In this document: positions 48,301-57,971 of the stretch, one piece after another
Numbering within the stretch: the first letter of the stretch is position 1
Layout of the letters: every line of letters starts with the position of its first letter
Origin: Branchiostoma floridae
Lineage: Eukaryota; Chordata; Leptocardii; Amphioxiformes; Branchiostomatidae
NCBI RefSeq assembly: GCF_000003815.2
Contig: NC_049989.1
Coordinates: 21,056,024 to 21,120,023 of the forward strand
Length of the DNA: 64,000 nucleotides
Reading direction: 5' to 3'
The notes under the pieces: generated by a model
What the model was told of the DNA's origin: nothing
Seen by the model: the letters and a program-made list of their open reading frames with translations, nothing else
The model's database searches: none
Made by a program: the position numbers and the translations under genes

Positions 48301-50550
48301 CTGTCTGGCAAGTTGTACCCCAACAGCACAATTGTGATCACCTCCCGACCCTCAGCAGGAGTGCAGCAGTACACCCGGCCAGACTGTCACATACACATCA
48401 TGGGCTTCTCTAAAGAACATGTAGAGCAATGCACACAGCAGTATTTCACTTTTGTGAAGAAGCAGGAACTGGCAGAGACACTTGCTGAACATGTTAAAAC
48501 CAATGAAATTTTGAACAGTTTAATCTATACACCAATTTTCCTGTTGTTTGTATGTGTATTGTGGGAGGAGGACCAAAAGATGGTGTCTACTGGAACAATG
48601 ACAGGGCTGTACGACAACCTGCTAACATGTCTGGTTAGAAAGCACTGTGAGCGGGAAAAGAAAAGAAAGAAAGAAAAGCGGAAACAAGAGGCCATTTCGA
48701 CAAAAGAGCTGCCTACAGAGGTTGCTGAGTCATTACTGCAGCTTGGCAAAGTTGCGCTGAAGGCACTGCTGAGGAATGAGACCCTGCTTGACCTTACAGA
48801 AGTAGAAAGAGAAAATGTGAATTTGGAGTTGCTGTTTAAGCTGGGTGTGGTCTCCTTGGAGGTGTCTTCCTCTAAATTACATCCTAGGAAGCAACTGAAC
48901 TTTTCCCACAAGACCATGCAAGAGTTCCTGGCTGGACGATATGTTGCTCATGCTCTGTTGAACCAACAAGACATTGTAGAGCTGCTGCAGCTCACCTCCA
49001 TAACCAAGGCACTGGAACTCAGTAACCTGCTTCAGTTCACATGTGGCTGTGACTCACGGGCAGCACAAGCTGTGATGGAGGAACTGAGCAAGATCAGCAG
49101 CACAGAGTTTGCACACTTGAGACCAGAACACTTTGAACGTTCAAATGTGCCAAAGAATCGTGAAATGCAAATATCCTGCAAAACATATGAAGAGTTTGCT
49201 TCCTTGTGCCTGACCATCCTCAGTGAGAGACCAAATCCAGAAGTGCTTCAGGGCATCAGTCAGGCCCTGCCAATTGTCATGCTGGACAGCTCCATTAACA
49301 GTAGAGAAGCCACAGGTCTGAAGTATTACATACAAAATCTTAATTTAGCAAACCTGCCAGACAGGCTCTTACTTAAGATCCATGGAGGCACTGACAGCAG
49401 AGACGCAGTTCAGTACCTACAGCATTGTTTTACAACTTCACTCCCTGGACTTAGATTGGACTTGAAACTACCAGGACTTTTTGACTCACCTGATGAGACA
49501 GCCAGGCTGGTTTCAGTTCTGAAGAATGTTCCTGGTCTGAGGGTGCTGGGTCTGTCAGTCACATACCTAACACCATCATCACTCCAGCCACTTGTGCAGG
49601 GGTTTAGCCATGTGTCTCTGTTAGAGGAGCTGGATGTTACTTGGAACCATGCCCTTGGTGATGCTGGGATAGAAGTCCTGCAGGTTGGGCTGTCCTGTGT
49701 TCCACACCTGGCTGTACTCCGTCTTGGGAGAGTCAACATGACAGCTGTGGGCATGTCATCCCTGGCTCCCTACATGCGCCACCTAGTGGAACTCAGAGAA
49801 CTGGATATAATTGAGAATTGGATCGGTGACACTGGGCTAGAATCTCTCACCACCGTCCTCCCCATCTTCACAGCCATGCAGGTGTTGGTCCTGTGTAATA
49901 TCAGTATCAGCACCACAGGCATGCGCACACTGGTCCCTGCACTGTGTCAGCTAACCAGACTGATCAAACTGGACATTAGTAAGAATGACATAGGAGACCC
50001 TGGGCTGGAATGCCTGGCTGCTATCCTCCCCCACCTCACAGCCATGAAGGTGTTGGTTCTCAGATTGACAGGTATCAGTGACAGGGGAATATCATCCCTG
50101 ATCAAAGCTCTGCCTCACCTGGTGCAATTACAGGTGTTGGATGTGAGCTTGAATAACATAGGGGACTCAGGGATTGTCTCACTGGTGCAAACACTCTGCC
50201 AGCCCAGCAGTTTGGACATGGAACAAAACCCACCTGGTGACAAGAGTCTGACCACAGCCCCTCACTGTAACACCACACTAAAGGAGCTGGACATCGGGAA
50301 TAATAGTGAAGTAACAGGAGCCGGACTGGGGAGGGTCGCACAGCTCATCAGCGCACTGCCGGCACTAACCAGGCTGGGCATGTCTGGTTACAGCAGGCGC
50401 ACACCTGCACACCTGCCTGACACCACTGCCATGGCTCTGGCCGAGGCTCTACCCAGACTCCCTGCCCTGGAGGAGCTGGACCTGAACTACATCTCCATGG
50501 AGCCTGCAGGGTTCCAGGCTGTGGTGCAGGCTGCTGAGGAACACCCATGA
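39391..50550 (+). CDS. NLR-C: CXorf38/DUF4559-like, coiled coil, NACHT-LRR receptor
   Basis: Predicted receptor of 1312 residues. Exons: 39391-39585, 41811-41927, 42892-43023, 45174-45320, 46327-46503, 46823-47162, 47720-50550. The first five junctions are phase 0; the junction to the NACHT exon is phase 1 (CTAG/AAGTGTTCC), exactly as in NLR-A and NLR-B. Residues 1-197 resemble vertebrate CXorf38 (DUF4559) and contain RNKTMH (R153...H158), a HEPN-type R-x4-H motif. About 198-369 are helical with a heptad-rich coiled coil. NACHT has Walker A GEAGGGKTT (~462-470), Walker B LLDGYDE and TSRPSAG; LRRs follow. The usual last exon is cut off by TGA directly after EEHP. A possible extra exon is at 39739-39834. 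The effector-to-NACHT link rests on splice phase and needs cDNA. Confidence 0.8.
39739..39834 (+). other. Optional exon of NLR-C with GC donor
   Basis: TTTTTTCAG acceptor, 32 open codons (GNSNTKVQIFPYFPCYSV...KETCK) and donor TGCAAG/GCAAGT. A GC-AG intron is the only non-canonical feature. Exon ends TCK/ and GCK/ before DCDPW are alike, so including or skipping it keeps frame (96 bases). Confidence 0.4.
39856..41394. mobile_element. PIF/Harbinger-like non-autonomous element, 1539 bp
   Basis: Perfect start GGGACCGTACGGC and inverted end GCCGTACGGTCCC, with ~48-bp inverted similarity (GGAGGGCCGGTCGCCAGAGG). Target duplications TTA at 39853-39855 and 41395-41397 are the 3-bp type of PIF/Harbinger. 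Subterminal GGGGGAGGGCCTAGCAAAAA repeats occur at both ends. The interior has about three ~200-bp diverged units carrying GAAAYGGCGTTTCAGAGGG, related, in opposite orientation, to those of the element at 22883. Confidence 0.85.
42701..42860 (+). mobile_element. LINE 3'-end fragment
   Basis: 48 codons read ECRCGHPTQTMGHITKDC... to AVAWLQYWHGTI and stop, followed by a TGATGATGATTATTAAAAA tail. The CxCG..QTMxHI...C zinc knuckle closes many LINE reverse-transcriptase proteins. Heavily 5'-truncated; sits in an NLR-C intron. Confidence 0.7.
43061..43941. mobile_element. ~880-bp MITE, copy 2 (inverted relative to 38113)
   Basis: Reverse-complement similarity to 38113-38990 along its whole length, for example CCCATTCAGTCGTAGATCCG and GACAGTGTGTTCGTCCCATG. 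Ends AAAATCTATTATCATAATACCGG and, inverted, CCGATATTATGCCAATCACATTTT. It lies in an NLR-C intron. Confidence 0.75.
45585..45957 (-). mobile_element. tRNA-derived SINE
   Basis: On the - strand a tRNA-like head (GGCACAGCGGCAAGG...GAGTTCGAATCCTGC, with a good B box) is followed by a body with GACGTTAAATGGAGGTCCCG and TACGTTAAAGAACCCACC, typical of a conserved metazoan SINE body. The 3' boundary near 45585 is approximate. It sits in an NLR-C intron. Confidence 0.72.
46327..47162 (+). other. Helical linker and coiled-coil exons of NLR-C
   Basis: Two exons (59 codons, and 113 codons plus one base). The second has regular heptads: LKTVEVLLKVVKNNTDLHRA, LSATVQQLQDRLGKAERDIT, LEEVVAEHEEQIEEV, ending SGSTPSL. 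A coiled coil of this length suggests oligomerisation. It occupies the position of the short Pro-rich linker in NLR-A and NLR-B. Confidence 0.75.
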
Positions 50551-50948
50551 CTGTGAGTCATATTGGTTATCTTACAGCCATACTGTATTGTACTGCATGG
50601 AACTGTAATATTGAGTAATATTTGATGAAATTTTAAGTGATAAAATGTGTGAATTGGCATTTGCATTGCATTCAAAACTGTACCAGTCTGTTTGGACTAT
50701 TATATTTATGTTAAAGAATGTGCCTAGGAGATATATATGTCTGGTACACTTATTTCAATAAGGTATGTACCTATATGGAGTGTATGCATTAACCTATATG
50801 GCACAAGATTGTTGTAAACATCTTGTTAATCAATAGTTTTACTCCTACATTCTGCATTTTGTTTACAACTTCATTTCAGTTTATGCCATGACAACATGTA
50901 GCAGTTCATGTAACTAAGCATCTCTTTTCTTCTTTTTTCTATGTACAG

Positions 50949-51015
50949 GTATTCTAGGCACAGAGTTCCTGAGGGAGCGGACACCACAGCCAGCTGCCTG
51001 AAGATGAGCCTCTGA
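50949..51015 (+). pseudogene. Stranded last exon of NLR-C
   Basis: Acceptor ATGTACAG followed by YSRHRVPEGADTTASCLKMSL and stop, clearly homologous to the tail exons of NLR-A and NLR-B. The giant exon now stops at TGA 50548-50550 just before its donor CT/GTGAGT, after a net 12-base deletion. The phase to this exon is still correct, so only that single stop separates it. Confidence 0.75.
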
Positions 51016-51216
51016 GTCCCCAACATGCCGCCCTGTTCTGTACATTGTCTCACCTGAGGTCAGCATTTCGTATTTATAAGGTTAAAGTAATGCTTAGATG
51101 TTACAGACATTCATTTAGAACTAAATTTTGCTTGTTGCTACTCAGGATAATGAAAGCTTCCAAATGTAAACTTTTTATTGTATCAATATTTAAGTACAAG
51201 AATTCTTGAGAAATGC

Positions 51217-51222
51217 AATAAA
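51217..51222 (+). terminator. Poly(A) signal of NLR-C
   Basis: AATAAA about 200 bases after the stranded tail exon, parallel to the other two genes. Confidence 0.5.
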
Positions 51223-51442
51223 TTACAATGCATAATGTATTCATCAGAAAAGTCAAAAATGAATTCATTTTCTGACAGTCAGCATTCTTTATATTATCAA
51301 ACTTGTGTAATTAAAAGTCTTCCTGTGCCTAAATGCTGTTTTTCTATCAGCAGATGACCGCTTGCAATGATTAATGTTTAATTGGAATTCTTAACATTTA
51401 TTGCATGTCTACAGTGTTTTTATTCAATTGCAGTTACACCAC

Positions 51443-52750
51443 AATACAGGTGTGCTAACAGGTGTGTTTGTTACAGGTGTAGCTGTCCCGACAGGTGTAA
51501 GGTGTGGGGATCACAGGTATGCTAACAGGTGTGTTTGTTACAGGTGTGGTCGCCTGACAGGTGCCCTCCAGTCTGGACCCCTTGTGTAAGTACACCAGCA
51601 GGTGTAAGGTGTGGGGACCACAGGTGTGCTAACAGGTGTGTTTGTTACAGGTGTGGTCGCCTGACAGGTGCCCTCCAGTCTGGACCCCTTGTGTAAGTAC
51701 ACCAGCAGGTGTAAGGTGTGGGGACCACACCCCCCCTAACAGGTGTGTTTGTTACAGGTGTGGCTGTCCCAACAGGTGCACTCCAGTCTGNNNNNNNNNN
51801 NNNNNNNNNNNNNNNNNNNNNNNNNNNNNNNNNNNNNNNNNNNNNNNNNNNNNNNNNNNNNNNNNNNNNNNNNNNNNNNNNNNNNNNNNNNNNNNNNNNN
51901 NNNNNNNNNNNNNNNNNNNNNNNNNNNNNNNNNNNNNNNNNNNNNNNNNNNNNNNNNNNNNNNNNNNNNNNNNNNNNNNNNNNNNNNNNNNNNNNNNNNN
52001 NNNNNNNNNNNNNNNNNNNNNNNNNNNNNNNNNNNNNNNNNNNNNNNNNNNNNNNNNNNNNNNNNNNNNNNNNNNNNNNNNNNNNNNNNNNNNNNNNNNN
52101 NNNNNNNNNNNNNNNNNNNNNNNNNNNNNNNNNNNNNNNNNNNNNNNNNNNNNNNNNNNNNNNNNNNNNNNNNNNNNNNNNNNNNNNNNNNNNNNNNNNN
52201 NNNNNNNNNNNNNNNNNNNNNNNNNNNNNNNNNNNNNNNNNNNNNNNNNNNNNNNNNNNNNNNNNNNNNNNNNNNNNGCTAACAGGTGTGTTTGTTACAG
52301 TGTGGGCTGTCCCCAACAGGTGCCCTCCAGTCTTGACCTCCTGTGTAAGTACATGCACCAGTAGGTGTAAGGTGTGGGGACCACAGGTGTGCTAACAGGT
52401 GTGTTTGTTACAGGTGTGGCTGTCCCGACAGGTGCCCTCCAGTCTGGACCCCCTGTGTAAGTACACAAGCAGGTGTAAGGTATGGGGACCACAGGTGTGC
52501 TAACAGGTGTGTTTGTTACAGGTGTGGCTGTCCCAACAGGTGCCCTCCAGTCTTGACCCCCTGTGTAAGTACATGCACCAGTAGGTGTAAGGTGTGGGGA
52601 CCACAGGTGTGCTAACAGGTGTGTTTGTTACAGGTGTGGCTGTCCCGACAGGTGCCCTCCAGTCTGGACCCCCTGTGTAAGTACACAAGCAGGTGTAAGG
52701 TATGGGGACCACAGGTGTGCTAACAGGTGTGTTTGTTACAGGTGTGGCTG
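51443..52750 (+). repeat. 108-bp tandem repeat with splice-site-like ends (copy set 3, contains a gap)
   Basis: About three copies before and four copies after a run of 487 N (51791-52277). Same unit as after NLR-A and NLR-B; after the gap, longer and shorter variants alternate (GTACATGCACCAGTAGG versus GTACACAAGCAGG), suggesting a higher-order repeat. The total number is unknown because of the gap. Confidence 0.9.
51791..52277. other. Assembly gap (487 N)
   Basis: Run of N inside the 108-bp array. Confidence 0.99.
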
Positions 52751-53518
52751 TCCTGAAAGGTTTGAAGCCAGGCCCACTCTAAAAAGTATCACCCCAACAT
52801 CTGCTTGGAGACCGTATCCACATTCTTGACAACTCAACTCTTCATCTGCTTAATATGTAATGCACATCTGGACTCCAGACAAATGATATAACAAGGACTT
52901 AAAGCCTATCTTGATGAAGAGACAGTTATAACAGCTATGTAGGAAATAAACAAGGCGAATTGTATGTGACAGGACAGTCTGAAATAGACATCATTCCATA
53001 CAGCATTCCATATATTAAATGCTGAGTAGTCAAAAGTCACCCAATGCCCAAACATCATTCTACTTTCAGCAGATGACCACATCCACTTAATCATAAACTG
53101 GAGTTCTTGATAATTTTATTGCATGTCTGCACTGTTTTGTATTCATAATGCCATTGTAGTAACACCTTGATACAGGTGTGCCTACAGGCTAGGTGTTCCA
53201 GCAGGTTTAACATCCTCAGTCAAAAAGCATCAGATGTTCACTTAAGCATCTGCTTGGAGAAGTATTTAGAATTAACTACTAAGTGTTTGTAGAAGTATTT
53301 GAATTTTGGCCTTGTACTAAACTTTGCCACCCAACATGCACGTTACTGGACAGGGTTGCAGTCCTTAGGAAGGGACATTAAGCTGTAATCACTGTTCACT
53401 GTGCTTGTAGAAAAGAGACAATTTCTTTTGTTCAGTGAATCTGTAAATACTGTACATAGCATCTGTCTTCTCTGTCAGGACAAGAGGAAGAAAAGCTCTT
53501 CAGTGAGCTAAACTGGAT
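52751..53518. other. Shared 3' flank of unit 3
   Basis: Shares GCACATCTGGACTCCAGACA and CATAGCATCTGTCTTCTCTG-type sequences with units 1 and 2, and a SINE-like stretch at about 53315-53420. No coding gene seen. Confidence 0.45.
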
Positions 53519-54537
53519 TTTTTATTTTTTTTTTTTATTCACATTTCTTTAAAGAGGATGAGACGGAAAGCAGACCCTGCTTATCGAGGTCTTCTCCTCA
53601 TGTACATAAACAAAATAAAGACACACATACAGGACTACAAAACGCTAAATAACAAAGGCAAGAGATAATGATAACGACATGAAATAAAACAACAAGGAAT
53701 CAAATAACAAAGTGACGTGTAGCTGGCATACAAACTTAGAAGTAATCAAATAAGGTTATAAATCAACTTAAACAACCTGTCTATTGAACACAAGACATAA
53801 CTACATGAAAATAAACAAGGAATCAAACAACAGAGTGACATATGGCTGATAAACAATCTTAGAAATAATCAAATAAGGTTCAGCTAAAACGATCTGTCTG
53901 TTTGATGAACTTAAATACAACATCAAATAAATGACAGTTCTGAATGGTAGATAGTACTGGGTTTCCCCTGAGTAAGGTTGAACATAAAATATTTTCAGTG
54001 GTGTGTCTTGGGTCAAATGGTAAGATACCCTGCATGAACATAGTGGTTAAAGATGACAACATATCAAGTCTTGCATCATTGTATAGAGGACAGTGTAGAA
54101 AATAATGTATAGTTGATTCGTTAGGGTGGCCACATTTACACATAGGACTATTTACACATTTATGTTGGAATAGGTGGAAATTCAACTGACCGAAGTTAAG
54201 TCTAAGTCTAGTGAGATGGATTGCTGGGAATCTGGGACCATGCGAGAAGTGAAGGTGGGTAGGAGGTCTATAGAAAAAAGACTCCAACTCATTTTTGAAG
54301 CTAGCAACAGAGGGAGATACTCTGGTAGTGAGCGGTAGTTTATTCCATGAAAAAACAGAGGAAGGTAAGAATGATCTCCTGTACTTCTCAGTTCTAGAAG
54401 GAATTTGGATATAATTTTGATTAGCACGAAGGCTGTATGTAGTGCGGTCACAGATCTGGGGTGGAATAATTTCACAAAGATATTCAGGTGTTAAACCGGC
54501 GAAACCGGCTAAACTGGATGACAAAAACCGGCTATTC
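53519..54537 (-). mobile_element. 5'-truncated non-LTR retrotransposon (LINE)
   Basis: A 214-codon - strand frame (53880-54524) reads YSLRANQNYIQIPSRTEK...SVFSWNKLPL...CKCGHPNESTIHYFLHCPLY, the C-terminal part and CxCG...H...C knuckle of a LINE reverse transcriptase. The element ends in an A-rich tail at 53519. The 13-bp target duplication AGCTAAACTGGAT flanks it (53506-53518 and 54538-54550). The RT core is lost. Clade undetermined. Confidence 0.85.
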
Positions 54538-54786
54538 AGCTAAACTGGATGACAATCATACCATAAGTTGTTGTACTTTTTGTGTCCATAAAGCTTTTAT
54601 TCTATGTCATTCATTCATCATTTTACTCTAGCTTACTCAATGTTTACAACAGGCACCAGGCCAAGGAAAACAAAACGTAACTAGAAAGGCCACATTTTTG
54701 CAAAAATGCAGAATGTTTTCCCTCTAGCTTTGTTTCAAGCCACTGGAATACTATACCAGTAGGCTCGCCCATAAGCATAGAACACC

Positions 54787-55290
54787 CACATGTGCTGGGG
54801 ACTTTATTAACATAATTTATATATTTTTTTCTTTATTTATTGAATTACTCTGATAATAAACATGTTTTGTGAACGGGTTTGGCGCACGATGAAATATACG
54901 CAATTGTTCTTGTAAAATTAATTAAATCAGTTTCTTTACATAAACTTTTGCGAAAAAGATATAATTTGGCCATTTTAAGAACCACATTCTGAAGTATGCA
55001 TTAAGCATAGACAATTTTGTGCATGAATAGTGTTTACACCTCACATCTGCTTGGGAATTCATTAACATAATTTATAACTTTCTTTATTAATTGAATTACT
55101 CTGATAATAAACAAGTTTTGTGAACGGGTTTGGTGCACGATGAAGTATACGCAATTGTTCTGTCTAAATCACTTAAATCAGTTTCTTTATGTAAAGTTTT
55201 GTGAAAAAGATATGATTTGGCTATTTTAAGAACCACATTCTGAAGTATGCAAACACAGACAACTTTCTGCATGAATAGTGTTTACCTCAC
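54787..55290. repeat. ~250-bp tandem duplication
   Basis: The segment with ATTGAATTACTCTGATAATA and TGTGAACGGGTTTGGYGCACGATG occurs twice in a row, with a third partial start near 55290. Confidence 0.85.
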
Positions 55291-55724
55291 ATCTGCTCTG
55301 GACTTTTCTAGTTTACACCTCACATCTGCTTGGGACTTTTCTGACTTTTGGAAGGCGGAATAATTTTAGGCCTGAGCAAAAGCTATATGTTTTCTCCTTC
55401 AGGAAAACATAACAAATAAACAAGACAAGCATATTTGGCCAGACTGTAGAAACTATGGGTAAAAGGTGTATTTCCCAAAAAAAGACAAAGTACATCAGTC
55501 CAATAACAGTCAGTGCTACATCCAAAACTGGACGTATGAGAAATGCTGAAGTGTGCTGGCAGGTTTGAGTAAGTCATTAAAAAAACATTTTGCTTCTTCA
55601 AAGTTCTTAAATCCATATGTATGACAGTATGGCTTTAACTCCTTAGTGTTTGTACATACAAAAATTACATGGATATCTGTATCTGTTGGTCAGCCATCAT
55701 AACCATATCCCAACAGATCTCACC

Positions 55725-55765
55725 GTCACTGATGAAAGATAGTGCATTCTACCTGAAACGTCTGT
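55725..55765 (+). ncRNA. Hammerhead-like ribozyme core motif
   Basis: CTGATGA is followed by a hairpin AGATAG-TGCATT-CTACCT (one A-C mismatch) and GAAACGTC. This is the order of the two conserved boxes and stem II in hammerhead ribozymes known from Penelope-like elements. Stem I pairing is not convincing, so it is perhaps a decayed copy. Confidence 0.35.
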
Positions 55766-56497
55766 TTCCAAAATCACATCCAGTTGCTTGAGTAACTGCT
55801 TTTTGGCATATCTTACTACCTGGATGTCTAATCTTCATTGACGCAACATAAACCATTTTCAGTGTAACACACCAACGTCTAAAGTAAAGTAACATCCCCG
55901 ATTCATGTGGACAGCCACGTGGTGTTATATTACATTCAGTGACCAGAGCTTCTTTAAAATGCCAAAGGCATTATCCAGATCAACCTACACATATACACTG
56001 TATACATTCTGGAGCCTGCTGCCTAAGTAAAAACAGAAACACACGTAGGTGCATTGAATGCAACACGAATACACATGATAAATATTAGTATTGAGCTAAT
56101 TATTAAGCAATGAATGAAGACCTTAAAGTTTACATTTTTGTCCAACCAACATAAGTACAGGTCATACCAAAGACAAAACATATAATTATAAAAAAACATT
56201 AGGTCTAGTCTAACACAGAAGCTCGGCTTTTATAACAATAATATTATCTGAAAGAAACAAGACTTAGTGCAAATCAATTCTATCTACAAAGCAAGCAACA
56301 ATGGATCAGCATGGAGTCTATCAATATCTAGGGGATTCGTCTACTTGACAAAATCAAACATCCATATCCCTGGCAATGTACAAGTATTGGGTACCATTTC
56401 TTGGTCTAAACCCCTGCTTAGTTGTCATGGTATAGTAAGGTTGGAGGTTTCAATTCTGGGTATAGCAGCAGTTTGTGGTGACATCATTTTCCATTGT

Positions 56498-56985
56498 TCA
56501 GCCTCGAAGGCCACCGAAGTAGTCTGGAAAAAAAGATGTTGGTGAAAACTTGTCCACGGTTCAACACGATGCGACATCAATGAAATATCCATCATATAAT
56601 TCAAATATCATTTTTCAACTGAGTGAAGTGAGGTAAGTCGTGTAAAGTGCCTTTCCAAAAATCGGTGACACGGCAGGTTTTAAACCTAAGACCTCTTGGG
56701 CCACACGACTTCACTTTAAGTTGGTAGTTAACACAGCGTAGACTTAAAACTTCAGGAGAACTTAGGACTGACCTGTGAAGAAGTCCCTGACCTGTCCCAC
56801 GACGGTGGCGGACTCGCGCCAGGCGGAGAAGTCCAGCGGGATCCCATGCGGGATGTCGGCGCAGGGGACAGGCCGGTTCCCCGGGCCGGGCAGCTTGAAC
56901 ACGTGCGGCTGCATGGAGTTCGTGTCGTCCATGTTGTCGCACAGGATCCGCGCTAGCGTCACCTTACGGATCCTATCCAGCTGGC
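56498..56985 (-). pseudogene. Animal haem peroxidase 3'-end fragment, unit 3
   Basis: Exon 56773-56985 (71 codons) encodes VTLARILCDNMDDTNSMQPH...CADIPHGIPLDFSAWRE, three codons longer than in unit 2. The terminal exon 56498-56523 encodes DYFGGLRG and stop. Splice sites and phase are intact, but no upstream peroxidase exon is visible before P4. A further diverged piece of the exon start (QLAEIGKATL) is near 57050-57085. It is probably a duplicated gene end. Confidence 0.7.
56625..56712 (-). mobile_element. SINE fragment
   Basis: - strand CACTTTACACGACTTACCTCACTT and an upstream tRNA-like remnant (AAGAGGTCTTAGGTTTAAAAC) match the head-body junction of the SINE at 45585-45957. It lies in the intron of the peroxidase fragment. 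Confidence 0.55.
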
Positions 56986-57971
56986 CTGGAGAGAAACCAG
57001 GAATGAAGGAATGAATGAAGGAATGAATAGAGGAATCCTGGATGCTTAGTCTAATGTCGCCTTACCGATCTCAGCAAGCTGGTTTGGGGTGAATAAAATA
57101 GGCTCCATAAAGTTGTGATGAGTGTTGTAAAAAGAATTAAAGGGACAAAACATGATATCAGAGCCAACAAGGCATTCATTCCTGTATTTAAGACATGTAC
57201 TGGTGTGGTAAAAGTGACACTAGTGTGGTAGACTTGCATCACCAACAAAGTTGGTAACCACACTCATAGCTTCCATATTGGTGTCACTTTTACAATTATC
57301 CAATAAGTTTCACGTCTACAACTACAGTCCTGGGTACCTCGCAAGTGTCACTTCTACAAGTACAATTATCAGGCTTTAACACAATATATTTGCTCATTTT
57401 GGTACTTTATCGTCATGTTAACCATCCCTGCAGAAGAAAAAAATTCTTTTTTTTTTTCTGAAATCAGGCGAAAATTAATGCGCGCGCTGATGTCATCCAT
57501 AATATTTACTTGCTGTGGCCTAATGTGTATATAATGGTTCGTTCCATACAGAGGTGACAGGGATAGTCACAGTTACTCTTTCTACTAGTTGTGGATCTGT
57601 GCAGCCATCAGCTTCATATCCCTCAAATGTGTATATAGTGATTCACCCCGCACCAGCGGATGCCTAATTACCCAGCTGGCATGCTCTATCAGTTACTGTT
57701 ACGGTATCAGTTACTGGGACCACCCTACTCCTGTCAAAAAGGGGTGTAAATATTTTTTTTTTTAAACGAACCACAAAACAACAGCAAACTTCTAATCTAC
57801 TTAATAGCACAATAGGTCACACACTCTATCCCCATAGCAAAGGAAATCGCAATCCATCCAGAGGTTCTAAAGATATAGGTCCGGAATCACAAAGATCCCT
57901 ACCAGAAACAGTACATGCTTTTTTCAAGCATGTAATAAAAACAAACTGCAATCCAATACAAAAGGCTCCGC

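Larger units (their letters stand above)
54551..56497. other. Unit 3 distal flank, no recognised gene
   Basis: Part of the duplicated flank (CAGGCACCAGGCCAAGGAAAAC as in units 1 and 2). It holds the tandem duplication at 54787-55290 and the ribozyme-like motif at 55725-55765, but no credible coding exon. Confidence 0.45.
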
